From Methylocystis heyeri (GTDB lineage Bacteria; Pseudomonadota; Alphaproteobacteria; Rhizobiales; Beijerinckiaceae): a stretch of 64,000 nt of DNA. The notes below the pieces were generated by a model, which was not told the DNA's origin, made no database searches, and saw only the letters and a list, made by a program, of their open reading frames with translations. The stretch covers positions 3,286,001 to 3,350,000 of the forward strand of contig NZ_CP046052.1 in the NCBI RefSeq assembly GCF_004802635.2. The letters are read 5' to 3'. Of the stretch, positions 7,387 through 16,365 are shown piece after piece. The number at the start of each line of letters is the position of its first letter. Position 1 is the first letter of the stretch. A program made the position numbers and the translations under genes.

Positions 7387-8518
7387 CTATTCCACATCCT
7401 CGACCTTCTCCGGCCCGCCGCCATAAACCCTTTGGGCGAGGGACGCCTGCATGAAGGAATCGAGCTCGCCGTCCAGCACTTCCGCCGGCGTGCCGGAGGT
7501 ATGGCCGGTGCGCAGGTCCTTCACCAGCTGGTAGGGCTGGAGCACATAGGAGCGGATCTGGTGGCCCCAGCCGATTTCGGTCTTGGAGGCGGCGACCGCA
7601 TTGGCCTCGGCCTCGCGGCGTTCCAGTTCTTTCTCGTAGAGTCGCGCGCGCAGCATGTTCCAGGCGGTGGCCCGGTTCTTGTGCTGGGAGCGCTCGGCCT
7701 GGCAGGCCACCACGATTCCCGAAGGAATATGGGTGATGCGTATCGCGGAGTCGGTGGTGTTGACGTGCTGTCCGCCCGCTCCGGAGGAGCGGTAGGTGTC
7801 GATGCGGCAATCGCTTTCGTTGACCTCGATTTCGATCCTGTCGTCGACGACGGGATAGACCCAGACCGAGGCGAAGCTGGTGTGCCGCCTTGCGTTGGAG
7901 TCGAAAGGCGAGATGCGAACGAGCCGGTGCACGCCCGATTCGGTCTTGGCCCAGCCGTGGGCGTTGTGGCCCTTGATGAGAAGTGTCGCCGATTTGAGCC
8001 CGGCTTCGTCGCCGGCGGTCTCTTCGATCACCTCGACCTTGAACTTCTTGCGCTCGGCCCAGCGGGCGTACATGCGGAACAGCATGCGCGTCCAGTCGCA
8101 GCTTTCGGTGCCGCCGGCGCCCGAATGCACTTCGAGATAAGTGTCGTTGCCGTCGGCCTCTCCCGAGAACAGCGCCTCCATCTGCAGCCTGTGCGTTTCC
8201 GCGAGCACGGCTTTCAGGGAGGCGACGCCTTCGCTCTCGGTCGCGGCGTCGTTCTCCATCTCGCCGAGTTCGACGAGGGTCACGGCGTCGTCGACATCCC
8301 GGTCGAGCTTTTGCAGAGCCCCGAGCCTTTCTTCGAGCTCGTTGCGTTCGCGCATGATTTTCTGCGCCTGCTCCGCGTCGTTCCAGAGATCGGGGTCTTC
8401 GACCTTGGCGTTCAGTTCCGCGAGGCGGCGCGTCGATTGTTCGACGTCAAAGATGCCTCCTCAGCAGTCCCATGGACCGCTCGATGTCGTCTTTAAGCGC
8501 TTGGGGTTCGGCGCGCAT
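7387..8518 (-). CDS. prfB: peptide chain release factor 2, with programmed +1 frameshift
   Basis: RF2 recognises UGA and UAA stops and triggers peptide release. The gene is split between two frames. The ATG at 8518 (AGGAA upstream) starts a 23-codon leader ending HL, then an in-frame TGA at 8449-8447. Skipping one T gives GAC and continues in the frame that ends at 7387, for 376 residues in all. The slip sequence is AGGAGG-CAT-CTT-TGA-C. The main frame carries the anticodon-like SPF motif (RISPFDSN) and the catalytic GGQ (AGGQHVN, near residue 248). The frame up to the first internal ATG (8355) encodes the N-terminal helices of domain 1, so translation without the shift would lose them. RF2 level is thus self-regulated. 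Confidence 0.95.
8446..8461 (-). promoter_or_regulatory. RF2 programmed +1 frameshift site
   Basis: On the minus strand this reads AGGAGG CAT CTT TGA C. The Shine-Dalgarno-like AGGAGG three bases before CTT, the slippery CTT, and the UGA followed by C are the established elements of RF2 autoregulatory frameshifting. Low RF2 makes the ribosome pause at UGA and slip +1. Confidence 0.95.
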
Positions 8519-8617
8519 GGTTTCCTAAAGCTTTCCGGTTGGCCGCATCCCCTCCGGGGCGCGGCGCGAACATGGCCGGAACCTAAGGATGCGCGCGCCC
8601 GATGTAAAGGGCGCTGC

Positions 8618-8627
8618 GCCTCTCGCC
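8618..8627 (+). repeat. left target-site duplication of the ISAs1 element
   Basis: GCCTCTCGCC, identical to 9829-9838 on the other side of the element. A 10-bp duplication is within the usual range for ISAs1 insertions and shows the element arrived by transposition and has not since been rearranged. Confidence 0.95.
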
Positions 8628-9828
8628 CAGGGCTATCGCATTTGACCGAGGACGGATCTGGCGAAGGCGTCGGACCATCCGGAGCGCTTGCGCTTCCGTC
8701 GGATGGAGATTTCCGGCCTTGCTCGCTTGAGGACGTTGAGGGCGAGCTTTCGGATGGTCGCGAGATTTTCGGCGCCGTGATCCTTGCGGTTGCGGGCCCT
8801 GTCCTCGTCGAAGGTCACGTCCAGCACCCAGTGGACGCCGTTCTCGATGCTCCAGTGGGCGCGAACCGCCTTGGCGAAGGCTTCGGCGGACAGCTTTGCG
8901 GAAGAAAGATAGTAGCGGCAGGACCGCGTGATCCTGCCGTCGCGCTCGACCTCTGTCTCGATCCGCCCGATGGTCGAAAGCTGCGGCATCGCCGGGCGAT
9001 CCTTGTCGCCCTTTGGAAACAGCCAGCCGACATCGTGAACGACCGCGTGGCGACGCGTCTCCACCCGGCCATGATCGGCGTCCGTCGTCTCGAATGTCCC
9101 GGCGATGCAAGCTTCGGGGTCGGCCAGAAACGTCTCCACATCTTTCAGTGTCGCCGGGCGGTTGGCCTTCAGGGCGAACAGCCAGTCGCCGCCGCGGTCG
9201 AGCACCTTCTGCGCCGTCGGAGCGTTGCAGTGGATGGCGTCGGCGGTCACCAGCGCGCCGGTCAGGTCGAGCAGATCGATGAGCGCCCGGGCCGCAGTGA
9301 TCTCGTTGCCGCCGTCCTCCACCGCCTTCTGGCCGATGACCAGCTTCGCATCGGCGGCGAAGGCCGTCACCACATGCAGCGCCGAGGCGCCTTTGGCCTT
9401 GTCGAAGGAGCGGCGCAGCGTCTTGCCGTCGATGGCGACGACGCCCGCGCCATCCTCGCCCAGCGCCTCCAGAAAGCGCCCGAAACAGGCCGCCAGCGCC
9501 TCCGGGTCGATCTGCCGGAACAGACGCGAAAACGTGTCGTGGCTCGGCAAGCCGTTCTCGAGGCTCAGGACTTCACGAAACAGCTCTTCCCGGTCCTCGG
9601 CAAAGTCGGCAAATTCGACGCAGCCCTCGCAGCCGCAGATCGACGCCGTCAGCGCGATCATCAGAATATCCAGCAACTCGTGCCGCGTGGCGTTGCCGCT
9701 GCGCGGATCGGGAACATCCCGCAAGATCGTGATCAACAGGCTCATCGGCTCCTCGCGAATCGGAACCAATGACAGAATCCATTCAACAGCCCGGCGCTAC
9801 CTCATTTCGTCAAATGCGATTCCCCTGG
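8628..9828 (-). mobile_element. complete ISAs1-family insertion sequence (1201 bp)
   Basis: Terminal inverted repeats of 19 bp: CAGGGCTATCGCATTTGAC at 8628-8646 and the complement of CAGGGGAATCGCATTTGAC at 9810-9828, with two differences. A perfect 10-bp direct repeat flanks the element. A single intact transposase gene fills it. The stop codon of the transposase lies inside the left repeat. It is inserted in what was a 127-bp divergent intergenic region between prfB and prfC; its right end is 28 bases from the prfC start codon. Confidence 0.97.
8633..9745 (-). CDS. ISAs1 family transposase
   Basis: 370 residues from the ATG at 9745, preceded by GAGGAG; an alternative ATG at 9769 adds eight residues. 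The N-terminal DDE_Tnp_1-associated region carries DVPDPRSGNATRHELLDIL and the Cys-rich GCEGC. The DDE catalytic set is visible as VAIDGKTLR (Asp), VTADAIHCN (Asp) and HWSIENGVHW (Glu). The frame is uninterrupted, both ends of the element are present, and the protein is full length, so the element is probably still active. Confidence 0.95.
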   Translation of the reverse strand: MSLLITILRDVPDPRSGNATRHELLDILMIALTASICGCEGCVEFADFAEDREELFREVLSLENGLPSHDTFSRLFRQIDPEALAACFGRFLEALGEDGAGVVAIDGKTLRRSFDKAKGASALHVVTAFAADAKLVIGQKAVEDGGNEITAARALIDLLDLTGALVTADAIHCNAPTAQKVLDRGGDWLFALKANRPATLKDVETFLADPEACIAGTFETTDADHGRVETRRHAVVHDVGWLFPKGDKDRPAMPQLSTIGRIETEVERDGRITRSCRYYLSSAKLSAEAFAKAVRAHWSIENGVHWVLDVTFDEDRARNRKDHGAENLATIRKLALNVLKRARPEISIRRKRKRSGWSDAFARSVLGQMR

Positions 9829-9838
9829 CCTCTCGCCT
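9829..9838 (+). repeat. right target-site duplication of the ISAs1 element
   Basis: GCCTCTCGCC, identical to the left copy at 8618-8627. Confidence 0.95.
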
Positions 9839-9856
9839 CAAACCGCGGAAAGGTTT

Positions 9857-11482
9857 ATGACCGGCGCCATGAACGCCCCCGCCCCCAACGCAAAACTCGC
9901 CGATCCGATCGCCCGGCGCCGCACCTTCGCGATCATCTCGCATCCCGACGCCGGCAAGACCACGCTGACGGAAAAGCTGCTGTTGTTCGGCGGCGCGATC
10001 CAGCTCGCCGGGGCGGTGAAGGCCAAGCGCAACGCCCAGCAGACGCGCTCCGACTGGATGAGCATCGAGCGCGAGCGCGGCATTTCGGTCGTCACCTCGG
10101 TGATGACCTTCGAATATGGCGACTGCGTCTTCAACCTGCTCGACACCCCGGGCCATGAGGACTTCTCGGAAGACACCTACCGCACGCTCTCGGCGGTGGA
10201 CGCCGCGGTGATGGTGATCGACGCCGCCAAGGGCATCGAGGCGCGCACGCGCAAGCTGTTCGAGGTCTGCCGCCTGCGCGACATCCCCATCGTCACCTTC
10301 ATCAACAAGCTCGACCGCGAGGGCCGCGATCCTTTCGAGCTGCTCGACGAAATCGAAAAAACCCTGGCGCTCGACACCACCCCAATCACCTGGCCGATCA
10401 GCAAGGGCAAGACTTTCGCCGGCACCTATTGCTTTGCGACAAGATCCGTCCGCAAGCTCGACAAGGACGACGAGGAGCTGAAGGTCTCGGGGCTGGACGA
10501 TCCCGCCCTGACCGCGCTGCTGCCGCCCTTCGAGGCCGACCAATGGCGCGAGGAGGCGATGCTGGCCGAGGAGGGCAGCAAACCGTTTGATCTTGCCGCC
10601 TTCCGCGAAGGCCATCTGACCCCGGTGTTCTTCGGCAGCGCGCTGCGCAATTTCGGCGTGCGCGACCTCATCGACGCCATGGCCGCCTATGCGCCCTCGC
10701 CGCGGGGCCAGCAGGCCGACAAGCGGCTGGTCGAGGCCAATGAGCCGAAAATGACCGGCTTCGTCTTCAAGATTCAGGCGAATATGGACCCCAACCACAG
10801 GGACCGCATCGCCTTCATGCGCATCTGTTCGGGCCGTCTCCAGCGCGGCATGAAAGCCAAGCTGGTCCGCACCGGCAAGACCACCGCGCTCAACGCGCCG
10901 CAGTTCTTCTTCGCCCGCGATCGCTCGATCGCCGACGAAGCCTTCGCCGGCGACGTGGTCGGCCTGCCCAATCATGGCCTGCTGCGCATCGGCGACACGC
11001 TGACCGAGGGCGAAGACCTCGTCTTCCGCGGCGTGCCGAGCTTCGCCCCGGAAATCCTACGCCGCATCGTGATCGGCGACGCCATGAAGGCCAAGAAGCT
11101 GCGCGAAGCCTTGACTCAGCTCGCCGAGGAAGGCGTGGTGCAGCTCTTCATCCCGCATGACGGCTCCGGCGCCATCGTCGGCATGGTGGGCGCGCTGCAG
11201 CTCGACGTGCTGGCGACGCGGCTTTCCAGCGAATATGGCCTCGACACCAAATATGAAACCTCGCGCTTCACGCTGTGCCGCTGGATCTCCAGCGAGGACA
11301 AGGCGGTGCTGAAGAGCTTCATCGAGTCGCATGGCTCGGCCATCGCCGACGACATCGACGGCGATCCGGTCTTCATGGCGCCATCGGCCTATTCGCTGAA
11401 CTACGACGCCGAGCGGAACACGAAGATCGTGTTTTCGGACGTCAAGGACTATCAAAAAGCGAGCGCTGGCAAAAAGGGCTGA
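9857..11482 (+). CDS. prfC: peptide chain release factor 3
   Basis: 541 residues, normal for RF3. A translational GTPase that removes RF1/RF2 from the ribosome after peptide release. G-motifs are visible: G1 in SHPDAGKTTL, G3 in LDTPGHEDF, and G4 in INKLDRE. The C-terminal part (LRRIVIGDAMKAKKL onward) is the RF3_C domain. GGAAAGG lies three bases before the ATG at 9857; a second ATG at 9869 is a possible start. The ISAs1 element ends 28 bases upstream, so only 18 bases of native upstream DNA remain and the original promoter has probably been displaced. Confidence 0.95.
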   Translation: MTGAMNAPAPNAKLADPIARRRTFAIISHPDAGKTTLTEKLLLFGGAIQLAGAVKAKRNAQQTRSDWMSIERERGISVVTSVMTFEYGDCVFNLLDTPGHEDFSEDTYRTLSAVDAAVMVIDAAKGIEARTRKLFEVCRLRDIPIVTFINKLDREGRDPFELLDEIEKTLALDTTPITWPISKGKTFAGTYCFATRSVRKLDKDDEELKVSGLDDPALTALLPPFEADQWREEAMLAEEGSKPFDLAAFREGHLTPVFFGSALRNFGVRDLIDAMAAYAPSPRGQQADKRLVEANEPKMTGFVFKIQANMDPNHRDRIAFMRICSGRLQRGMKAKLVRTGKTTALNAPQFFFARDRSIADEAFAGDVVGLPNHGLLRIGDTLTEGEDLVFRGVPSFAPEILRRIVIGDAMKAKKLREALTQLAEEGVVQLFIPHDGSGAIVGMVGALQLDVLATRLSSEYGLDTKYETSRFTLCRWISSEDKAVLKSFIESHGSAIADDIDGDPVFMAPSAYSLNYDAERNTKIVFSDVKDYQKASAGKKG

Positions 11483-11572
11483 AGACCTCGCCTCCGTGAG
11501 TGAGCGCCCCTGCAACTTTCGGCGGCCTGAGCGGTTGCTCTCCTTGTCGGCATTCGAGCAACAAGGCGCATT

Positions 11573-12088
11573 ATGCTTGGCGCAAACCGCGCGCTGGCCA
11601 TCGTCGGCGCAGCCATCGTCTCCCCCGCGCTGGCGCAGTCGCAGACGCCGCTCGGCGGCGTGGTCAAGGATTTGAGCTGCGAAATGCGCGCCTACGACCG
11701 TTGCGCCGGGGATTTCTGCTATGACTCGAAACGCGGAGAAAGCACCGGAACCGGCGGCAAGGTCGGCCTGAGCTCCAAGGCCTTCAATTTCAACTTCGCC
11801 GACAACACGGCGAGCGTCGGCGAAGAATACGCCAAAAACATCTCCAGGCGCTGGCCCATCAGGATCGTCGAGACATCCCCGGCCGTCGTGAACAAGCCCA
11901 TGTTCGTGAAGCTCAAGATCGCCACCGACCTCGGCGAATACAGCGCCCTCGTCGTCGCGACGCCGATTCCCGAGGGCGGCGGCTATAGTTTCGGCTTCGG
12001 CGTCGTGAGCCCGCGGCCCTATGGAGACCAGCCCGTGGCAGGCGTCGACCGGACCATCAACAGCGGCGATTGCAAGCCGGTGTTCTGA
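11573..12088 (+). CDS. exported hypothetical protein
   Basis: 171 residues with an N-terminal signal peptide (about 1-21, ending ALA-QS). The mature protein has a Cys-rich start (SCEMRAYDRCAGDFCYD), a beta-strand-rich centre (FNFNFADNTASVGEEYAKNI; FVKLKIATDLGEYSALVV) and a lone C-terminal Cys (SGDCKPVF), suggesting disulfides in the periplasm. I do not recognise the family. It lies 90 bases downstream of prfC on the same strand with a weak AAGG ribosome site, and converges on the decarboxylase gene with a 13-base gap. Confidence 0.65.
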   Translation: MLGANRALAIVGAAIVSPALAQSQTPLGGVVKDLSCEMRAYDRCAGDFCYDSKRGESTGTGGKVGLSSKAFNFNFADNTASVGEEYAKNISRRWPIRIVETSPAVVNKPMFVKLKIATDLGEYSALVVATPIPEGGGYSFGFGVVSPRPYGDQPVAGVDRTINSGDCKPVF

Positions 12089-12101
12089 TCGGTCGCCCCG
12101 C

Positions 12102-13604
12102 CTAATCCTGCGACAATCGGGTCCGCCCCGGTCCCTTCGGCGCCTCGGCGAGCGGCTCTGGATGCGGCTCCCTCAGCGCCCGCCGCCGCATCGCCTCCAG
12201 CAGCTCCATGAAACGGTCGATGTCGGCCTCATGGGTGCGATGGTTGATGATCGCGGCCCGTATCGCCGGAACGCCGTCCAATATGGTCAGCGAGGGCGCC
12301 GCCTCGCCGCTCTCGTGCAGATCCATCACGATCTCGCGGGCGAGGCTTCCGTCCGGATCGTCGGCTGCGCCGAAGCAAACAATGTTCAGCGTCACCGGCG
12401 CCCGCATGATGAAATTCGGCGAGGCCTGGATCAGCCCCTCGAGACGGCGGGCCATGCGGCAGGTCTGCTCTATACAGGCCCCCAGCCGCTCGACCCCATA
12501 GCTCTCGATTGTGAACCATGTTTTGAGGGCCCGAAAACTGCGGGAGAGGTCGGGGCCGAGGTCGCAGGGCCAGGTTTCGCCGGCGGCGAGCCCTCGCGGC
12601 GCCCGCGAGAGATAGGCTGCGTCCGCGGCGAAGGCGCGCCGGTGAAGCTTCGGGTCGCGCACCAGGATGAAGCCGGCGTCATAGGGAACATGCAGCCATT
12701 TGTGAAAATCGAAGGCGATGCTGTCGGCCCGCTCCAGCCCTTTCACCAGCGGCTTGAGCTTGGGCGACAAGGCCGCCAGCGCGCCGAAGGCGCCGTCGAT
12801 GTGAAACCAGATGTCTTCTTCCTGGGCGACGTCGGCGACAGCGTCGAGGTCGTCCACCGCGCCGGTGTCGACCGTCCCGGCGCTGCCGACGACCATGAAG
12901 GGCGTCAGCCCGGCGGCGCGGTCGGCCGCGATGGCGTGCTGGAGGTCGGCTATGCGCATCGCGCGGCGTTCATCGGAGGCGATCAGCCGCAGATGGCGGG
13001 CGCCGAGCCCCGAAAGCTCCATCGCCTGACGCACGCAATTATGCACCTCGCGCGAGGCGTAGGCGACCAGCACCGAATCGAGCGCGTTCAGCCCGTTGAG
13101 CCGGACATTCCGCGCGCCCGCCGCCCGCTCGCGGGCGACCAGCAGGGAGAGGAAGTTGGCCATCGAGGCGCCGGTGACGAAAATCCCCGAGGCCTCGGGC
13201 GGAAAGCCGAAAGCCTGCGCCATCCACAGGGCGATCTGGCGCTCGACGTCGAGCGCGATGTGGTTGCGTCCGCCGCAATTGGAGTCGAGCCCGGCGGCCA
13301 GCATTTCGGCCACCATGCCGACGGGCGTGCCGGCCCCCTGCACCCAGCCCATGAACATGGGGTGGGCGTTTCCGATGGCGTAGGGCTTGATGTAGCGGTC
13401 GAAGTCCTGAAGCGTGCGCGCTAGCCCTTTGCCCTCGAGAGGCAGCTCGCGCCGGAAGCGCGCTTTCGCCTCCGGGCTGGCTTCGCGCCAAACCGGCCGC
13501 TCGCGAATATCGCGGATGTGGTCGATCATGGCGTCCAGAGCGCCATGGGCCTCGGCGCGAAACGCCTCCCAATCGGCCGGATCCAGGTCTTTCGATTCGC
13601 TCAT
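12102..13604 (-). CDS. group II pyridoxal-phosphate-dependent decarboxylase
   Basis: 500 residues. Fold-type I enzyme of the aromatic-amino-acid/glutamate decarboxylase group. The PLP-binding Lys is Lys302 in FDFHKWLHVPYD, the preceding His is the usual HK pair, and the aspartate that pairs with the pyridine nitrogen lies in FHIDGAFGA. HPMFMGW and GGRNHIA in the N-terminal third are typical of this group. The C-terminus is a short Pro-rich tail. Substrate (aromatic amino acid, Glu or another) cannot be told. It stands apart from its neighbours, converging with 11573-12088. Confidence 0.85.
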   Translation of the reverse strand: MSESKDLDPADWEAFRAEAHGALDAMIDHIRDIRERPVWREASPEAKARFRRELPLEGKGLARTLQDFDRYIKPYAIGNAHPMFMGWVQGAGTPVGMVAEMLAAGLDSNCGGRNHIALDVERQIALWMAQAFGFPPEASGIFVTGASMANFLSLLVARERAAGARNVRLNGLNALDSVLVAYASREVHNCVRQAMELSGLGARHLRLIASDERRAMRIADLQHAIAADRAAGLTPFMVVGSAGTVDTGAVDDLDAVADVAQEEDIWFHIDGAFGALAALSPKLKPLVKGLERADSIAFDFHKWLHVPYDAGFILVRDPKLHRRAFAADAAYLSRAPRGLAAGETWPCDLGPDLSRSFRALKTWFTIESYGVERLGACIEQTCRMARRLEGLIQASPNFIMRAPVTLNIVCFGAADDPDGSLAREIVMDLHESGEAAPSLTILDGVPAIRAAIINHRTHEADIDRFMELLEAMRRRALREPHPEPLAEAPKGPGRTRLSQD

Positions 13605-13759
13605 GCTCGCTGGCCTGCCCGCAAGAGAAGGGGCCGCAGTTGCGGGTGTCTGTCCATTCGCCGCGCGTCTCCAGCAGTCGGGCGATCGCCAGTCGTTTCA
13701 GGTGGAATAGCGGGATTTGGCTATGGCTTGCAACAGCCGGGGCGTCCCCTTGCGTCAGG

Positions 13760-14407
13760 TCAGGCGCGAAGGCCCACCGGACAGGCGACCCCGGTCCCGC
13801 CCAGGCCGCAATAGCCGTCGGGGTTTTTGGCGAGATATTGCTGATGTCCCTCCTCGGCGTAATAAAATGGCGGCGTGGGGCCGATCTCCGTTGTGATCGC
13901 GCCATAGCCGCGATCCGACAGCGCCGCCTGAAAGGCGCCGCGAGAAGCCTCGGCGGCCGAAAGCTGGCCGGGAGAGGAGGCGAAGACGGCCGAGCGATAC
14001 TGGGTTCCGACGTCGTTGCCCTGCCGCATCCCCTGGGTGGGATCGTGACTCTCCCAGAACAGCTTCAGAAGCCGCTCGAAGGGCATGACGAGGGGATCGT
14101 AGACCACCAGGACGACCTCGGCGTGTCCGGTTCTTCCGGTGCAGACGTCGGCATAGGTCGGGTTGCGCGTGGTTCCGCCGGCGTAGCCGACGGCCGTGAC
14201 ATGAACGCCTTCCCCCGCCTGCCAGAATTTACGCTCGGCGCCCCAAAAGCATCCCATGCCGAACAGGACTGTCTGCATCCCGGGCGGAAAAGGCGGGTCC
14301 AGCGGCCTGCCTGTGACAAAATGCCGCTCGCCATGAAAGACCGGCGTCGTCCGATCGGGAAGCGGGGTCGGGGCCGCTCCGCCGAAAATTCCAGGATAGA
14401 GCGCCAT
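13760..14407 (-). CDS. msrA: peptide methionine-S-oxide reductase MsrA
   Basis: 215 residues with AGGGGAA before the start. Reduces the S form of methionine sulfoxide using thioredoxin, repairing oxidised proteins. The catalytic motif is GCFWG with Cys53, and resolving Cys residues are at 200 and 209 (GYCGLGG, VACP), as in the longer three-Cys MsrA type. GHAEVV and [18 protein letters not shown] are the conserved substrate-pocket blocks. No signal peptide, so it is cytoplasmic. It lies just downstream of a small membrane protein on the same strand (24-base gap). Confidence 0.95.
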   Translation of the reverse strand: MALYPGIFGGAAPTPLPDRTTPVFHGERHFVTGRPLDPPFPPGMQTVLFGMGCFWGAERKFWQAGEGVHVTAVGYAGGTTRNPTYADVCTGRTGHAEVVLVVYDPLVMPFERLLKLFWESHDPTQGMRQGNDVGTQYRSAVFASSPGQLSAAEASRGAFQAALSDRGYGAITTEIGPTPPFYYAEEGHQQYLAKNPDGYCGLGGTGVACPVGLRA

Positions 14408-14431
14408 GTTTCGGATTCCCCTAGCGCCGGT

Positions 14432-14740
14432 TCATTCGGCCAGTGGGCCGACCTCGGTCCGTTCCTTGTGGCTGGCCACGAAAAGCGCGCCGCCGGCGAC
14501 GCAGAAAGCGACGCTGAGCGGAATCCACGCCAGCAGATAGAATAGCGCGCCGGACGCGATCGACCCGAGAGAAGAGTCGATATCCGCTCTGGCCGACGGA
14601 TTTGCCCCCTGCAACATGCTTGCCAGCGTGATAATGTAGAAATTGCCCCCGGCGAGGGAGCGCGCTCCGTCGACGACGAGCGCGACGAAGCCCGCGCCAA
14701 GAAAAACAACCCCCGCGAGGCGGATCAACAGTCGCAGCAT
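14432..14740 (-). CDS. small inner-membrane hypothetical protein
   Basis: 102 residues with two hydrophobic segments, about 5-25 and 62-85, separated by a polar loop containing NPSARADIDSSLG. The tail is short and acidic. Similar two-pass proteins are widespread in Rhizobiales without known role. It probably shares a transcript with msrA immediately downstream. Confidence 0.6.
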   Translation of the reverse strand: MLRLLIRLAGVVFLGAGFVALVVDGARSLAGGNFYIITLASMLQGANPSARADIDSSLGSIASGALFYLLAWIPLSVAFCVAGGALFVASHKERTEVGPLAE

Positions 14741-14957
14741 GAGCCCGAAGCCGAAAAAGACGAGCGCAAACGCCCAAGGGTTTTATAGGGTGCGCGATCG
14801 GTTTCTGTCCACGCGGGAATAAGCCGGCCCGGCGCCGAACAGACACAAAACCCCTGTTCGCGGGCTTTAGCATTATTCGTCGAGCTCGCTATGTGAAAAT
14901 GTGCGGAGTTGTGAGATTGTCTGTCGCAGACACGGGCCCCCGGTGGAATTTTGGCGT

Positions 14958-15650
14958 ATGAACCTCGCGGACATCCTCAGCAAGGTGGCTCAACCGCCCA
15001 AAGGGCATTTCCAGAGCTTCTTCGGGTCCTCCGCGGAAAAGGCGATCCGGGCCATCGTCGCGAGGCTTCCGGACGCCGTCTCGCCGCGGCATCTGACCTG
15101 GCTCGGCGTCGGCGGAGGGATCGTCGCGGCCGTCGCCCTGCTGGCGAGCCGGCAATCTTTCGCCTGGACGCCTCTCATCCCGATCGGGGTCTTCCTGAAC
15201 TGGCTCGGCACCTCGCTCGACGGCCCTTTGGCCCGGGCGCGCCATCTCGAGCGCCCCAGCCAGGGCCTGCTCGACCATAGCGCCGATCTCGGCACCCAGC
15301 TTCTCATCATTCTGGCTTTCGGCTTCTCGCCGTTCTTTTCGCTGGCCTCGGCGGCGGTGGTGCTGGCCTGCTACCTGCTCTACTCGAGCTATACCTATAT
15401 CAGGGCGACCGCGCGCGTACCCGGGCAAATGGCCTATATCGGCATCGGCACCACGGAGTTTCGGGCGATGCTGGCGGTGTGGCCTTTCATCGCCATCGCC
15501 CTCGGCATAGACGAGCGCGGCGCGAGCGGACTGACGAAGCTCGACGAGGTCGTCATCGCTCTCGGCAGCGTGACGGTCGCGGGATTGATCGTGAAAATCG
15601 TTCTCGACGCGCGCAAGATCGCCCTGACCCAGGGCAAGCGGGATTTTTAG
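14958..15650 (+). CDS. CDP-alcohol phosphatidyltransferase family membrane protein
   Basis: 230 residues from the ATG at 14958; a longer frame reaches 14901. Membrane enzymes of this family exchange CMP for an alcohol on CDP-diacylglycerol or transfer CDP-alcohols. The signature is present with a deviation: DGPLAR, then D19 and D23 in register (LLDHSAD), but the glycine normally at position 15 is Gln, with Gly at 16. At least five hydrophobic segments follow. The substrate is not evident; PgsA, PssA and inositol-phosphate synthases are the usual possibilities. It converges on kdpE. Confidence 0.75.
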   Translation: MNLADILSKVAQPPKGHFQSFFGSSAEKAIRAIVARLPDAVSPRHLTWLGVGGGIVAAVALLASRQSFAWTPLIPIGVFLNWLGTSLDGPLARARHLERPSQGLLDHSADLGTQLLIILAFGFSPFFSLASAAVVLACYLLYSSYTYIRATARVPGQMAYIGIGTTEFRAMLAVWPFIAIALGIDERGASGLTKLDEVVIALGSVTVAGLIVKIVLDARKIALTQGKRDF

Positions 15651-15672
15651 AGCAATCTGAAGCGCGCGTCGC

Positions 15673-16365
15673 TCAGAGCCCGGCCTCCGCAAAGCGATAT
15701 CCCGCTCCGAGCTCGGTGAGGATGAGCTTCGGATTGGCCGGATCCTCCTCGATCTTGGCGCGCAGCTGGCCGATGAAGACGCGCAGATACTGCGAATCGT
15801 CGACATGCGCAGGCCCCCAGACCGCCGACAGCAATTGCCGATGGGTCAGGAGACGCCCTTCGCCCCGCGCGAGATGCGCGAGGAGGTCGTATTCCTTCGG
15901 CGTCAGCTTGATCGGCATCCCGGCGCGCGCGACCAGCCTGCGCCCGAGATCGATCACGAGATCGCCTCGCTCGATCCGCTCCACCTTGACGCCGTCGCGC
16001 GAGGCGTGCCTCAGCGCCGCGCGCAGCCGCGCCATCAGTTCGCCGATCGCGAAGGGCTTTTCCACATAATCGACCGCCCCGGCGTCGAGCGCCATGATCT
16101 TTTCCGCTTCGCGGTCGCGGGCGGAGAGAACGAGGATCGGGGTCTTCGAGAAAGCGCCGGCCTGGGCGATCACTTCCTTGCCGTCCATGTCGGGAAGGCC
16201 GAGATCCAGCAGAACGACGTCGGGCGCGCGGGCTGCGATGGCGCGAAGCGCCTCCTTGCCGCTCTCCGCGGACAGCACCTCATAACCGCAGGCGGTGAGG
16301 GCGGGGCGCAGGCACCGGAGAATCTCCGCTTCGTCGTCGACGACGAGAATTCTCTCTCCGCTCAT
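15673..16365 (-). CDS. kdpE: KDP operon response regulator KdpE
   Basis: 230 residues. OmpR/PhoB-type regulator. The receiver domain (about 4-118) has the acidic pair Asp10-Asp11, the phosphoacceptor Asp54 (VLLDLGLPD) and the switch Lys (VEKPF). The C-terminal winged helix contains LTPKEYDLLAHLA and LRVFIGQLRAKIEEDP. Phosphorylated KdpE activates kdpFABC under K+ limitation. Its start overlaps the kdpD stop by 4 bases, implying translational coupling, and it is the last gene of the operon. Confidence 0.97.
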   Translation of the reverse strand: MSGERILVVDDEAEILRCLRPALTACGYEVLSAESGKEALRAIAARAPDVVLLDLGLPDMDGKEVIAQAGAFSKTPILVLSARDREAEKIMALDAGAVDYVEKPFAIGELMARLRAALRHASRDGVKVERIERGDLVIDLGRRLVARAGMPIKLTPKEYDLLAHLARGEGRLLTHRQLLSAVWGPAHVDDSQYLRVFIGQLRAKIEEDPANPKLILTELGAGYRFAEAGL

